Below, piece after piece: positions 1-8,776 of a DNA stretch of 64,000 nucleotides; positions within the stretch are counted from its first letter, which is position 1, and each line of letters starts with the position of its first letter. The translations under genes were made by a program, and so were the position numbers. The DNA is from Stenotrophomonas sp. ESTM1D_MKCIP4_1 (GTDB taxonomy: Bacteria; Pseudomonadota; Gammaproteobacteria; Xanthomonadales; Xanthomonadaceae). The stretch spans positions 2,268,731-2,332,730 of the forward strand of contig NZ_CP026004.1 of assembly GCF_003086895.1 (NCBI RefSeq), given 5' to 3'. A model generated the notes under the pieces. The model did not search any database. It saw only the letters and a list, made by a program, of their open reading frames with translations, and had not been told where the DNA came from.

Positions 1-364
1 TGATGCGCCCGGCCTCGATCTTGGCCAGGTCGAGCAGGTCGTCCACCATTTCACGCAGTTCGGATGCCGACGCGCTGACAAACCGCACCTGGCGCAGCTG
101 CTCATCGTTGAGCGGCCCATCGAAACCATCTTCCAGCAACCGCGTCATGCTCAGGATGGAACCCAGCGGCGTGCGGAACTCATGGCTCATGTAGGACAGG
201 AACCGGCTCTTCAGGTCGGAGACCTCACGCAGCTGCGCGGCCTGCTGGTCGAGCTCGGCATACAGCGCCAGCACGCCCTGGTTGGTTTCTTCCAGCTCGG
301 CCCGCAGCGCCGCGTTTTCCGCCGCCAGGCGGGCATTCTCTTCCTGCATCGGCTGCTCGCCCAT
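1..364 (-). CDS. Histidine kinase, N-terminal part (3' end beyond window)
   Basis: The first 121 residues of a histidine kinase are visible; the gene runs off the left edge. Residues 1-50 are rich in Glu, Ala, Leu and Gln and look like a coiled coil. They are followed by a HisKA H-box, SHEFRTPLGS, with the phospho-acceptor at His61. No membrane segment or sensor domain precedes the H-box, so the protein is probably cytoplasmic and takes its signal from a partner. Its ATG overlaps the stop codon of the upstream phosphatase gene (TGATG), so it belongs to the rsbRST-type operon. I infer it is the output of the module, replacing the sigma-B branch of Bacillus. An internal ATG five codons later is an alternative start. 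Confidence 0.85.
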   Translation of the reverse strand, partial: MGEQPMQEENARLAAENAALRAELEETNQGVLALYAELDQQAAQLREVSDLKSRFLSYMSHEFRTPLGSILSMTRLLEDGFDGPLNDEQLRQVRFVSASASELREMVDDLLDLAKIEAGRI

Positions 365-1377
365 CACCACGCTCCCATGCGCAGGGCGACGATGCTCGCA
401 TCATCGCGCCCGCGGTCGAAATCCCGCTGCAGCACCGCCACCACCAGTGCGGGATGGCGATGCACCAGGCCTGGATAGTCCTGCAGCCGCCAGCGTGACT
501 GCAGGCCATCGCTGTGCATGATCAGCAGCGTGCCCGCTGCGGCGTGAACGTGGAATGCCTGGGCCTTGCGGTACTGCACGCCCACGATGCCCGGCAGGGA
601 GGCCAGGCCACGAAAACCAGTGGCATCGGCGACGCCGGCATTGATGTTGCCGATGCCTGCGAACGCCAGTTCGCCGCCTGCCAGTGGCAGCGTGGCCACC
701 GCCGCCGCCCCGCCGCGGGTGCCACCCATCGCCCGGTGCAGGGCTTCGATGACCGCCGTCGGCATGTCGGTGCCAGCGTCCGATGCGGCACGGGCGCCCG
801 CCTGCGCGGCATCCGTGGCCGGCAGGCCATGACCCAACCCGTCGATCAGGGTCAGCGTCGCCCGATCGTCAGCGATGGACAGATGCCAGGCGTCACCACA
901 CGCTTCTTCGCCGCGCATGGCCAGGCGCAGGGCGCCATACGGCGCGTCCACACGCGGGCCGGCGCGCTCGGGGTAGATGCGCGCCACCACGATGCTGCCA
1001 CGCGCGTCGGACCAGCTGTCGAGCACGGTGGCCTGGCGACGCACCGCGCCCAGCCCCAGCCCTTGGCTGCCGCCGGTCGAATAGCCTTCCACCAGCGATT
1101 GCGACAGTACGAACCCCGGGCCGGCATCGACCGTGTACAGCTCGATGCCGCGATGCCCCCGGCCCTGCACGACCGACAGGTGGACCTTGCCGCCGCCTCC
1201 ATGGCGCAGCAGATTGCTGGCCAACTCGCTCGCCGCAAGGGCGACGCGGCCACTGTCGGTTTCGTCAAAGCCGCTGCGCGCGGCCAGCGCAAGCGCCTCG
1301 CGCCGCACCTGCCCGACCTGGGTCGCTTCCTCCACGGCCACGACGCGGGTGACGTGGCCGCTGAAATTCATGTCCAT
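364..1377 (-). CDS. ATPase-PP2C (SpoIIE-type) phosphatase, RsbX-like role
   Basis: About 337 residues with two domains. Residues 1-140 are an anti-sigma-type HATPase: ASELASN N-box near residue 50, DAGPGF G1 box near 85 and a glycine-rich SQGLGLG segment near 105. The C-terminal half is a SpoIIE/PP2C phosphatase with the metal-binding LIDGLGHG motif near 178 and a later MHSDGL motif. By position after rsbT it is the likely counterpart of RsbX, which dephosphorylates stressosome STAS proteins; the extra kinase-like domain is a known fusion in Gram-negative modules. Two starts are possible: ATG at 1377, or ATG at 1371, which would give an ATGA overlap with the rsbT stop. Confidence 0.88.
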   Translation of the reverse strand: MDMNFSGHVTRVVAVEEATQVGQVRREALALAARSGFDETDSGRVALAASELASNLLRHGGGGKVHLSVVQGRGHRGIELYTVDAGPGFVLSQSLVEGYSTGGSQGLGLGAVRRQATVLDSWSDARGSIVVARIYPERAGPRVDAPYGALRLAMRGEEACGDAWHLSIADDRATLTLIDGLGHGLPATDAAQAGARAASDAGTDMPTAVIEALHRAMGGTRGGAAAVATLPLAGGELAFAGIGNINAGVADATGFRGLASLPGIVGVQYRKAQAFHVHAAAGTLLIMHSDGLQSRWRLQDYPGLVHRHPALVVAVLQRDFDRGRDDASIVALRMGAW

Positions 1378-1769
1378 TTGGTGATGGTGACCCGCGTTCC
1401 CTGTCCTGGCGCACTGTCCAGCTCGAAGGCATCCACCAGCCGGCGCGAGCCGGAAAGGCCCAGGCCCATGCCCTTGCCGGACGACCAGCCATCGGTCAAC
1501 GCCTGCTCGATGTTGGCGATGCCCGGCCCCTGGTCGGAAAACACAAGGCGCACGCCGCGGCGCAGGCCATCTTCCAGCAACTGCCACTCCATCTGCCCGC
1601 CACCGCCATAGATGACCGTGTTGCGGGCCAGTTCACTGGCGGCCGTCACCAGTTTCGTCTGGTCGACCAGGCGCAGGCCACAGGCCACGGCGGCCTGGCG
1701 CACCGCCTGGCGTGCCAGCACCACGTCCTGTTCGACCCGTACCGGCAGCGTCCCCTGGCGCTCGGTCAT
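1368..1769 (-). CDS. rsbT: RsbT-like switch kinase
   Basis: A 133-residue single-domain GHKL kinase. The N-box reads ASELARN (Glu46, Asn50), the G1 box SDQGPGI (79-84) and the ATP-lid box GKGMGLGLSG (about 99-107). In stressosomes RsbT phosphorylates the STAS proteins RsbR and RsbS, is released, and then activates a downstream partner. The length and all nucleotide-binding motifs are normal for the family. The ATG overlaps the rsbS stop by ATGA, so the genes are translationally coupled. In this operon the released kinase most likely acts on the sensorless histidine kinase at the end of the cluster; that link is inference. Confidence 0.92.
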   Translation of the reverse strand: MTERQGTLPVRVEQDVVLARQAVRQAAVACGLRLVDQTKLVTAASELARNTVIYGGGGQMEWQLLEDGLRRGVRLVFSDQGPGIANIEQALTDGWSSGKGMGLGLSGSRRLVDAFELDSAPGQGTRVTITKWT

Positions 1770-2128
1770 GGCAGCTCATCACTCCGGCGCAGCAGCTTCA
1801 TGCCGCGCTCCACGTTCAATGCCGTGCGCACACCACTCAGGTCGAGCCCAAGTTCGACCAGGGTGATGGCCACGGCAGGCTGCATGCCGACCACCACGGT
1901 GGTGGCATCCATCACCCGCGACAGCGCGGAAATGGTGGCGATCATGCGGCCGATGAAGGAATCGACGATGTCCAGCGAAGAGATGTCGATCAGCACGCCG
2001 CGCGCGGAGGTGCGGCGGATGCGCTCGCTCAGGTCGTCCTGCAGATTCAGCGCCAGCTGGTCGTGCATGTCCACCTGGATGGTGACCAGCAGCAGGTCCC
2101 CCATCTGAAGGATCGGGATGCGGTCCAT
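1766..2128 (-). CDS. rsbS: RsbS-like STAS antagonist
   Basis: A 120-residue single STAS-domain protein. The phosphorylation loop reads DIVDSF, with Ser57 in the position of the RsbS phospho-serine, followed by the GMQPAVAITLVELG segment typical of RsbS. The family forms the stressosome core with RsbR and holds RsbT. The start at 2128 overlaps the rsbR stop (TGATG). A longer open frame exists upstream, but it lies within rsbR and has no family support. Confidence 0.93.
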   Translation of the reverse strand: MDRIPILQMGDLLLVTIQVDMHDQLALNLQDDLSERIRRTSARGVLIDISSLDIVDSFIGRMIATISALSRVMDATTVVVGMQPAVAITLVELGLDLSGVRTALNVERGMKLLRRSDELP

Positions 2129-2988
2129 CAGCGGCTGGCCTGGGTCACGGTCAGGCCGGTGCGCTTGAGCGCCAGCGCCAGCGCATCGGCCAGGTTGGCC
2201 TTGGTCACGATGCCCTGCAGATCCAGGCCCAGATGCACGATGGTCTGCGCGATCTGCGGGCGCACGCCGCTGATGATGGCATCGGCGCCCATCAGGCGGA
2301 TCGCAGTGACGGTCTTCAGCAGGTGCTGGGCGACCAGGGTATCGACGGTCGGCACGCCGGTGATGTCGATGATGGCGATTTCCGAGCCGGTATCGACGAT
2401 CCGCTGCAGCAGCGATTCCATCACCACCTGGGTGCGTTGCGAATCCAGCGTGCCGATCATGGGCAGCGCCAGAACGCCATCCCACAGCTTCACCACCGGG
2501 GTGGAAAGCTCCAGCATTTCCTCCTGCTGGCGCTGGATCACTTCCTCGCGGGTGCGCTGGAAAGCCTTGACGGTGTGCAGGCCCAGCACGTCCAGCAGTT
2601 CGGAAATCGACCACAGCTGCTCGCCCAGCGCCTGCGGGTCGGTGCTGTGGTGCTGCTGCAGCAACTGGAACAACGGCCGCTTCAGGGAAAAGATGAAGGT
2701 CGCGGTTTCCGACGAGGTGAAGCCCTTGATCGCGCGGTCGCGTGACAGGTCTTCGAGGAAATGGCGGATGGCCTGCCACTCGGCGCCGTGCAGCTGCGCT
2801 GCGTCGGCCGCGGACAGCGCGGGCAGCAGCAACTGCCAGAACTCATTGACCTGCATGTCCAGATCGCGCGCCGCGATGCGGCTGTCGTCGTTCTGGCCGG
2901 CGGCATTGAGGTTGTCGCGCCATTGTGCGATGAGCGACGCCTGGTGTTCGCGGATGAGTTGGATGGTGCGCTGCTGCAAAGCCGCCAT
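2128..2988 (-). CDS. rsbR: RsbR-like stressosome co-antagonist with RsbRD-type N-terminus
   Basis: A 286-residue protein. Residues 1-150 are an all-helical N-terminal region of the RsbRD type, linked by a helix to a C-terminal STAS domain (about 165-280). Two conserved threonines are present: Thr217 in TGVPTVDT and Thr249 in RPQIAQTIV, equivalent to the two RsbT-phosphorylated threonines of Bacillus RsbR proteins. The N-terminal domain is the expected signal-sensing turret. It is the first gene of the operon; the 215 bases between it and the divergent gene at 3204 should carry its promoter, but I cannot assign one. Confidence 0.92.
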   Translation of the reverse strand: MAALQQRTIQLIREHQASLIAQWRDNLNAAGQNDDSRIAARDLDMQVNEFWQLLLPALSAADAAQLHGAEWQAIRHFLEDLSRDRAIKGFTSSETATFIFSLKRPLFQLLQQHHSTDPQALGEQLWSISELLDVLGLHTVKAFQRTREEVIQRQQEEMLELSTPVVKLWDGVLALPMIGTLDSQRTQVVMESLLQRIVDTGSEIAIIDITGVPTVDTLVAQHLLKTVTAIRLMGADAIISGVRPQIAQTIVHLGLDLQGIVTKANLADALALALKRTGLTVTQASR

Positions 2989-3203
2989 GGGTACGGTCCA
3001 GGTAGTAGGAAACGCCGGGAGCCGACCTGCAGGACGAGCCCCCTACTCGTCAGAAAGCGTATTAAGCACCGTGAAGACGTTCTCGCCACGTGAAGATTCG
3101 CATGCGCGTTCGTCGTGCCGCAGGCGCCCGGCGCCGCGCATTCACGCCACGCCGCAGCCCGCTTCGGGATAGTCACGCACGACCTGCACCGCGATGAGCC
3201 TGA

Positions 3204-5390
3204 ATGCCGCCGTTTTCCACACGATTCAAGCAATGGCCACGCCCCTGGCGGGCGCTGGCATGGGCTGTGGCCGGCCTGTACGCGCTGTATCTGCTGGCGG
3301 GCAATGTGTTCCTCAACACGCCGCTGTTCGACCGGGTGACCAACCACAAGCCGCACAAGTTCGTGATGCGCACCGGGCCAGCCATCACCCTGCTGCCGGG
3401 ACATGTCATCGCCTGGAACGTGCACATGCGTGGGCATGTCAACCATACCGTGTATGTGCTGCACGCCGAACGGGCCAGTGCGCGGCTGGCGCTGTGGCCG
3501 CTGTTCCGGCGGGAAGTGCGCGTGCCCCGCCTGCAGGCCACCGGCGTATCGGCCGAGGTGACCCGGGTCGAGGAGGCCGTGCCGCCGCCGCCGCGCGGCG
3601 ACCAGGGCTGGACGCTGCGCTTTGATGCCATCCACACCGATTCCATCCAGCACGCGCGCTTTGGCAAGCTGCTGATCATCGGCAAGGGCAGTGGCACGGT
3701 CGGGTTCCGCAAACAGCTGCGCGGAGGCCCGTCGGAACTGTATGACTCGCAGGTGTCCTTCCACAACGCCCTCGCCAGCTACGACGGCGTGCAGCTGCTG
3801 GATGCGTTGAACGTGGACGCGCGCTTCGGCTACCCCTGGCACTACCGCGACCAGGCCCCCGGTATCGCCAAGTTCGAGATCATCCACGGTGCATTGAAGG
3901 TCGATGCGCGCAGCCATGGCCTCCGCGTGGATACCGATGCGCGCACGCTGGCCGTATCCAGCTCACCCAGCACCGGGCAGCTGCAGGCCGACGTGACCCT
4001 CGCGGGCGGCACCCTGCAGCCCGGCAGCCGGGTGATCTGGCGCGTGCCGCTGCAGGCCGGCGCAGGCGCGCCCGATCGCGGCACGCTGGCCCTGCAGATG
4101 GACGCCGCCCGCGACATCCGCCTGCAGGCACGCCTGCCGCCGCGCGAAGGTACCGGCGCCGCGCTGGATGCCGACCTGCACATCGCGGGGCGGAAGATCC
4201 CCTTCCGCGAACCGGGCCAGCTGATCGAGCGCACCTCCGGCCGGGTGCAGGGCGAGTGGACATTCACCTCGCTCGACTGGGTACCTGCCCTGTTCCTGCG
4301 TGAGCCCTGGCTGCAGCTGGACGGCGGCGGCACGGTGCGCGCCGATCTGCAGCTGAAACAGGGTGAGCTTGCGGTGGGCAGCACCGTGGACATTCCCGAA
4401 GCCGCGGCCACCGCCGAGGTGGCGGGCGTGCGCATGACCGGTACGGCCAGCGCACACGGCGAACTGAAGCCCGGCACCCCCACCCGCGCCACGCTGGATG
4501 TACGGGTACCGCGCTTCAACGCCCGCGCCGGGGGGGCGAAGGGAGACACCCTGTTCGATGGCCGCGATCTGTCGTTGCAGCTCAGTGGTGACGGTCGCCT
4601 GCGCGAGTTCCGCAGGGACATGCGCGCGCGCCTGCGTTTCAACAACGCCATCATCCCCGACCTGACGGCCTACAACCGTTACCTGGGCAAGGAACAGGTG
4701 CGCCTGCTGGGCGGCACCGGCACCTTGACCGGTGATGTGGCCCTGGATACCGATGGCCGGGTGGGACATGGCACGGCATCGTTGCGCGGCAATGGCGCCC
4801 GCATGCGCGTGGCCGGGCTGGACCTGTTCGGCAATGCGGAAGTGGATGCCACCCTGCGCCGTGGCGATTTCAAGCAGCGCTATTTCGACCTGTCCGGCAC
4901 ATCGGTGCGGCTGCGCGATGTGCAGGTGGGCCAGCAGGACCGCAAGGCGCCCTGGCAGGGGCGCGTGCTGTTCAAGCAGGGGCGCATCGACGCGCAGGCC
5001 CCGTTCCGGGTGGATGCCAGTGCCGACCTCACGATGAGCGATGCCGGGCCGCTGCTGGGCGTGTTCGCCGAGCGCGGCGACTACCCGCGCTGGGTGCTGT
5101 CGTTGCTGGATGCCGGACAGGTGAATGCCTCCACCCGGCTGCGTTGGCAGGCGGGGCACCTCACGCTGGATGGCCTGCAGGCCGAGAACGAGCGCTTGTC
5201 CCTGCGGGCGCGGCTCGACCTGGTTGACCAGAACAAGCGTGGCGACCTCTATCTGCGCTGGGGCCTGCTCGGCGCCGGCATTGAACTGGATGGCAAGCAA
5301 CGCCAATGGCATCTGGCCGGGGCGCGTGAATGGTTTGATGGACGACCCGCCCTGCTCCCTGCGGACGGCCAGCCCGGAGCGGCGGACTGA
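3204..5390 (+). CDS. AsmA-like membrane-anchored protein
   Basis: A 728-residue protein with an N-terminal membrane segment (about 16-35, alanine/leucine rich) and a long periplasmic region. This region is made of repeated beta-strand stretches of the form 'LDVRVPRF', 'GTLTGDVALDTDGRVGHG' and 'VDASADLTM', which resemble the AsmA/DUF748/TamB group of bridge-like envelope proteins. Family members are linked to outer-membrane lipid transport and assembly. I recognise the architecture, not a named orthologue. It is monocistronic by spacing; tspO follows after 77 bases with its own promoter. Confidence 0.7.
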   Translation: MPPFSTRFKQWPRPWRALAWAVAGLYALYLLAGNVFLNTPLFDRVTNHKPHKFVMRTGPAITLLPGHVIAWNVHMRGHVNHTVYVLHAERASARLALWPLFRREVRVPRLQATGVSAEVTRVEEAVPPPPRGDQGWTLRFDAIHTDSIQHARFGKLLIIGKGSGTVGFRKQLRGGPSELYDSQVSFHNALASYDGVQLLDALNVDARFGYPWHYRDQAPGIAKFEIIHGALKVDARSHGLRVDTDARTLAVSSSPSTGQLQADVTLAGGTLQPGSRVIWRVPLQAGAGAPDRGTLALQMDAARDIRLQARLPPREGTGAALDADLHIAGRKIPFREPGQLIERTSGRVQGEWTFTSLDWVPALFLREPWLQLDGGGTVRADLQLKQGELAVGSTVDIPEAAATAEVAGVRMTGTASAHGELKPGTPTRATLDVRVPRFNARAGGAKGDTLFDGRDLSLQLSGDGRLREFRRDMRARLRFNNAIIPDLTAYNRYLGKEQVRLLGGTGTLTGDVALDTDGRVGHGTASLRGNGARMRVAGLDLFGNAEVDATLRRGDFKQRYFDLSGTSVRLRDVQVGQQDRKAPWQGRVLFKQGRIDAQAPFRVDASADLTMSDAGPLLGVFAERGDYPRWVLSLLDAGQVNASTRLRWQAGHLTLDGLQAENERLSLRARLDLVDQNKRGDLYLRWGLLGAGIELDGKQRQWHLAGAREWFDGRPALLPADGQPGAAD

Positions 5391-5403
5391 CAGGCAGCGG
5401 CGT

Positions 5404-5430
5404 TGCATCCAATTGCCAACCGCAGGCGTA
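5404..5430 (+). promoter_or_regulatory. Predicted RpoE (ECF11-type) promoter of tspO
   Basis: TGCATCC (5404-5410), 15 bases, GCGTA (5426-5430). The same two boxes with identical 15-base spacing occur at three other places in the window, one of them in front of rpoE itself. The expected transcript would start near 5437, about 30 bases before the tspO ATG. The boxes resemble -35 and -10 elements of the RpoE/ChrR sigma group as I remember them. Confidence 0.75.
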
Positions 5431-5467
5431 TACGCACGGCATTGATACACGTTGGAGAAGGACAGAG

Positions 5468-5953
5468 ATGAATCAGAGACGACAACTGTTCGGCCTGGTG
5501 GGCTGGCTGCTGCTGACCCTGGCCGCCGCGGCGCTCGGCGCCCGCGCCTCCATCACGGCTGCGGCGTTCTATGGCCAGTTGACCCAGCCAGGCTGGGCGC
5601 CACCGGCCAGTGTGTTCGGCCCGGTGTGGACACTCTTGTATGTCTTGATGGCGATCAGCGCATGGCTGGTCTGGCGCCAAGGCGGATGGAGGGCCAATCG
5701 TGCGGCCCTTGGCCTCTTTGTCGCGCAACTGGCGGTCAACGTGCTGTGGAGCTGGCTGTTCTTCTCCTGGAAACTGGGCGCGGCCGCCTTCGCCGATATC
5801 GTGGTGCTGCTTGCGTTGATCGTCGCCACGATGCTTGCCTTTGCGCGACGCCGCCCACTGGCAGCGTGGCTGCTGCTTCCCTATCTGGCCTGGGTCAGCT
5901 TCGCTTCGGCGCTGTGCTACACCGTCTGGAAGCTCAATCCTGCAGTGCTGTAG
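5468..5953 (+). CDS. tspO: TspO/MBR family tryptophan-rich sensory protein
   Basis: A 161-residue five-helix membrane protein. It has the family signature after helix 1 (QPGWAPPASVFGPVWTLLY) and the tryptophan-rich helix VLWSWLFFSWK. TspO proteins bind porphyrins and take part in tetrapyrrole and light or oxidative-stress responses; in Rhodobacter TspO modulates photosynthesis gene expression. A GGAG ribosome site lies at 5453-5456, 11 bases before the ATG. A promoter of the RpoE-ChrR type lies just upstream, which fits a role against photosensitised singlet oxygen. Its 3' end nearly touches that of the convergent small gene at 5960. Confidence 0.95.
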   Translation: MNQRRQLFGLVGWLLLTLAAAALGARASITAAAFYGQLTQPGWAPPASVFGPVWTLLYVLMAISAWLVWRQGGWRANRAALGLFVAQLAVNVLWSWLFFSWKLGAAAFADIVVLLALIVATMLAFARRRPLAAWLLLPYLAWVSFASALCYTVWKLNPAVL

Positions 5954-5959
5954 GCGCCG

Positions 5960-6214
5960 TCAGGCCACGATCGCGGCGGTGGATCGCCACTGCCGCAGTG
6001 CGGCCCCGGTGAACGTCTGCTGGCCACAATTCGATGGGCATCGCAGCACGCGGGCGTTGGCCGTACTGATCAGTCCCGCCCCTTCTTCGGCCCGGAACAC
6101 CGTCTCGCACGTCATGCAGCGCGCTACCAGAGCATACAGATGCACGATGCGCCCGCTGCAGGGATCCTGCAGTGCATCGATATCCAGCAGCTCGAAGCGG
6201 CTGCTGTCCGGCAT
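5960..6214 (-). CDS. Small zinc-ribbon-like protein, paralogue of the one at 31923
   Basis: An 84-residue protein with two cysteine pairs, CMTC in the middle and CPSNC near the end, a probable structural zinc site. It aligns along its length with the protein at 31923-32216: shared start MP-S/T-RF, a 'LD-DA--DP' block, a C-x2-C pair, 'GA', then 'LxC' and a second cysteine motif. That paralogy is the main evidence that this frame is real. The start at 6214 was chosen because the paralogue starts at the same place; the frame is open to 6325 but nothing matches there. Function unknown. Confidence 0.65.
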   Translation of the reverse strand: MPDSSRFELLDIDALQDPCSGRIVHLYALVARCMTCETVFRAEEGAGLISTANARVLRCPSNCGQQTFTGAALRQWRSTAAIVA

Positions 6215-6538
6215 CGCGCGGCGGGGGAAAGACAGGGGTACGAACGTCTGCAGGTCCACGTGGCATCGCCGGAGGGGAGGGTCACTGCAAGGTAAGGGGT
6301 GCGCCGTGCAGTACGTGTGCAGCACCGATGCACTGCCTGCGAAGGCGGCGGCGCATCCCGCCTGGCGTTACCTGAATTGTTCAGCACGCCAACGCAGCGA
6401 CGGCTGCATGAACAGAGGTAGGCGAAATCATGTTTTTACTTCACCATGTCGCCATGGCATTTTCTCCCGACACAGCGCTGCGTCGTGGCACGCAGTCCTG
6501 CGCTGCCAACTCTTCCCGCACTCCGAGCATCCCTGCTG
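6215..6538. other. Intergenic region, no gene seen
   Basis: 324 bases between the divergent zinc-ribbon gene and bphP. The right half is less GC-rich (around 6370-6470). I see no RpoE-type motif, no Zur-like palindrome and no credible small gene; it presumably holds both promoters. Confidence 0.5.
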
Positions 6539-8776
6539 ATGTCATCCACTGAACGCGCGCAGGACGCGGCGCTGCATCTGTGCGCGCAGGAGCCCATCCA
6601 CACGCCGGGCGCCATCCAGCCTTGCGGCGTGCTGCTGGTCATTGATGCGGAGTCACTGAAGGTGCTTGAGCGCGCCGTGAGCGATCCGGCACTGCTCGAA
6701 CGCTTCGGTGATCCTCTCGGCCACCCCTTGGATGCGGTGCTGGGCGGCGTTCTGGCGGGCTTCGTCGAGCGGATCGGCCACGTGGCCATGGACAGCTCCG
6801 CGCATGTCGGCTCCACCGATGTGCCGGGCCATGGGCTGCATCAGATCCTGGCCCACCGTTCCGCGCAGGGGCTGCTGCTGGAACTGGAATCCCCGGTGCC
6901 CGGCCAGCCGACCTCGCTGGAAGCCTTGTACCCGGCCATCCGCGAACTGATGGCAGCCATCGAATCGGCGGGCACGGTCGAAGCACTCTGCCAGATCGCT
7001 GCCGAGCACATGCGCGCCATGACCGGCTTCGACCGGACGCTGGTCTACCAGTTCGACAGCGGCTGGAACGGCATCGTCCTCGCCGAGGATGGCAATGGCG
7101 TGCTGCCGTCCTATCTGGACCTGCGCTTCCCTGAGTCGGATATCCCGGCGCAGGCGCGCGAGCTCTATCGCCGCAACCGCGTGCGCCTCATTGCCGATGC
7201 CCGGTATACGCCCGTGCCGCTGGTGCGCGACCCGGCGCATGCGCAGGCAGCGCCTACCGATCTCAGCCTGTCGGTGCTGCGCAGCGTCTCCCCGGTCCAC
7301 CTGCAGTACATGCGCAACATGGGCACCGGTTCGTCCATGTCGGTGTCGCTGATGCACGAAGGCCAGCTCTGGGGCCTGGTGTCCTGCCACAGCGCCGAAG
7401 CACGCCGCCTGCCGTACCCGGTACGCACCGCCTGCGAGTTCATGGGCCAGATCGTGTCGCTGCAGATTGCGCTCAAGCAGCGCGCACATGCCGTGGAAGA
7501 GCGCATCCAGCGCCGCTCGGTGCTGGTCAAGCTGCTGGGCCGCATGGCGGGCGACGAAGAATTCATGGCGGCACTTCGGCAGGACCCGGGCAGCCTGATG
7601 TCGCTGACCAATGCGCAGGGTGCTGCGATCGTGCACAAGGGCGACTGCGTGCGGGTGGGCCAGTGCCCGGCCCGCGAAGACGTGCTGGATATCGCCCACT
7701 GGCTGGCCGACGGGCATGCGGGGGATGAGGTGTACGCCACCGACCACCTTGCCAGTGAATGGGAACGGGGCGCCGCGCTGAGCGATGTGGCCAGCGGGGT
7801 GCTGGCCGTCTCCATCTCGCAGCTGCACGACAGTTTCCTGATGTGGTTCCGTCCTGAAGTCGTGCGGACCGTGCGCTGGGGCGGTGATCCGCGCAAGACC
7901 GTGGCGCCGGGCAGCGTGCTTTCCCCACGCCATTCGTTCGAGGCCTGGAAGGAAACCGTGCAGCAGCGCAGCCTGCCGTGGACCGATGCCGACCGCGATG
8001 CCGCGCACGAAATGCGCGCCGCCATTGTCGACATCGTGCTGCGCAAGGCCGAAGAAATGGCCGAACTCAACGAACAGCTCCTGCGCAGCAACAAGGAACT
8101 GGAAGCTTTCTCCTACTCGGTCAGCCATGACCTGCGCGCGCCGTTCCGCCATATCGTGGGCTATTCCGAACTGCTGGGCAGTTCGGCCGCCGAGCGCTTG
8201 AACGATACGGAGCGCCGCTTCCTGGACACCATCGTTGAATCGGCCAAGTCGGCCGGCACACTGGTGGATGATCTGCTGAGCTTCTCGCAGATGGGCCGCT
8301 CGACCCTGGGCCGGATGCGCGTGGACATGGCGGCACTGGTGACCGACGTTCGCCGGACGCTGGCATTCGACTACGCCGGTCGGGAGATCGACTGGAAGGT
8401 GGGCCCGCTGCCGGTAGTCGAGGCCGACCCGACCATGATGCGCCTGGTCTGGCAGAACCTGCTGTCCAATGCGGTGAAGTTCACCCGCGAACGGCCGCAC
8501 GCAGTCATCGAGGTGGGCTGCGAACGTGAAGAGACGGAGGACGTCTTCTTCGTGCGCGACAACGGCTGTGGTTTCGACATGCGCTACGTCGACAAGCTGT
8601 TCGGCGTGTTCCAGCGCCTGCACCACGTCGAGGAATTTGAAGGCACCGGCATCGGCCTGGCCAATGTGCGCCGCATCGTCGGCCGCCATGGCGGCCGTAC
8701 CTGGGCCGAAGGCGCGCTGGACAAGGGCGCCACCCTGCATTTCACCCTGCCCCATCAAGACGGAGAACACCCATGA
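6539..8776 (+). CDS. bphP: Bacteriophytochrome histidine kinase
   Basis: A 745-residue protein with the order PAS (1-110), GAF (about 135-320), PHY (about 325-505), HisKA (His530 in SVSHDLRAPF) and HATPase. The chromophore cysteine is present as C15 in CAQEPIHTPGAIQPCG, the site used for biliverdin in bacterial phytochromes. The GAF domain has the PESDIP motif and an SPVHLQYMRNMG segment, and the PHY tongue has PRHSF. The conserved His after SPVH and the His of SCHS are kept. It should be a red/far-red sensor that autophosphorylates and passes phosphate to the overlapping receiver gene. ATG 6539 was chosen because the PAS domain begins there; an upstream in-frame ATG at 6446 adds unrelated sequence. 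No heme oxygenase gene is nearby to supply biliverdin. Confidence 0.95.
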   Translation: MSSTERAQDAALHLCAQEPIHTPGAIQPCGVLLVIDAESLKVLERAVSDPALLERFGDPLGHPLDAVLGGVLAGFVERIGHVAMDSSAHVGSTDVPGHGLHQILAHRSAQGLLLELESPVPGQPTSLEALYPAIRELMAAIESAGTVEALCQIAAEHMRAMTGFDRTLVYQFDSGWNGIVLAEDGNGVLPSYLDLRFPESDIPAQARELYRRNRVRLIADARYTPVPLVRDPAHAQAAPTDLSLSVLRSVSPVHLQYMRNMGTGSSMSVSLMHEGQLWGLVSCHSAEARRLPYPVRTACEFMGQIVSLQIALKQRAHAVEERIQRRSVLVKLLGRMAGDEEFMAALRQDPGSLMSLTNAQGAAIVHKGDCVRVGQCPAREDVLDIAHWLADGHAGDEVYATDHLASEWERGAALSDVASGVLAVSISQLHDSFLMWFRPEVVRTVRWGGDPRKTVAPGSVLSPRHSFEAWKETVQQRSLPWTDADRDAAHEMRAAIVDIVLRKAEEMAELNEQLLRSNKELEAFSYSVSHDLRAPFRHIVGYSELLGSSAAERLNDTERRFLDTIVESAKSAGTLVDDLLSFSQMGRSTLGRMRVDMAALVTDVRRTLAFDYAGREIDWKVGPLPVVEADPTMMRLVWQNLLSNAVKFTRERPHAVIEVGCEREETEDVFFVRDNGCGFDMRYVDKLFGVFQRLHHVEEFEGTGIGLANVRRIVGRHGGRTWAEGALDKGATLHFTLPHQDGEHP

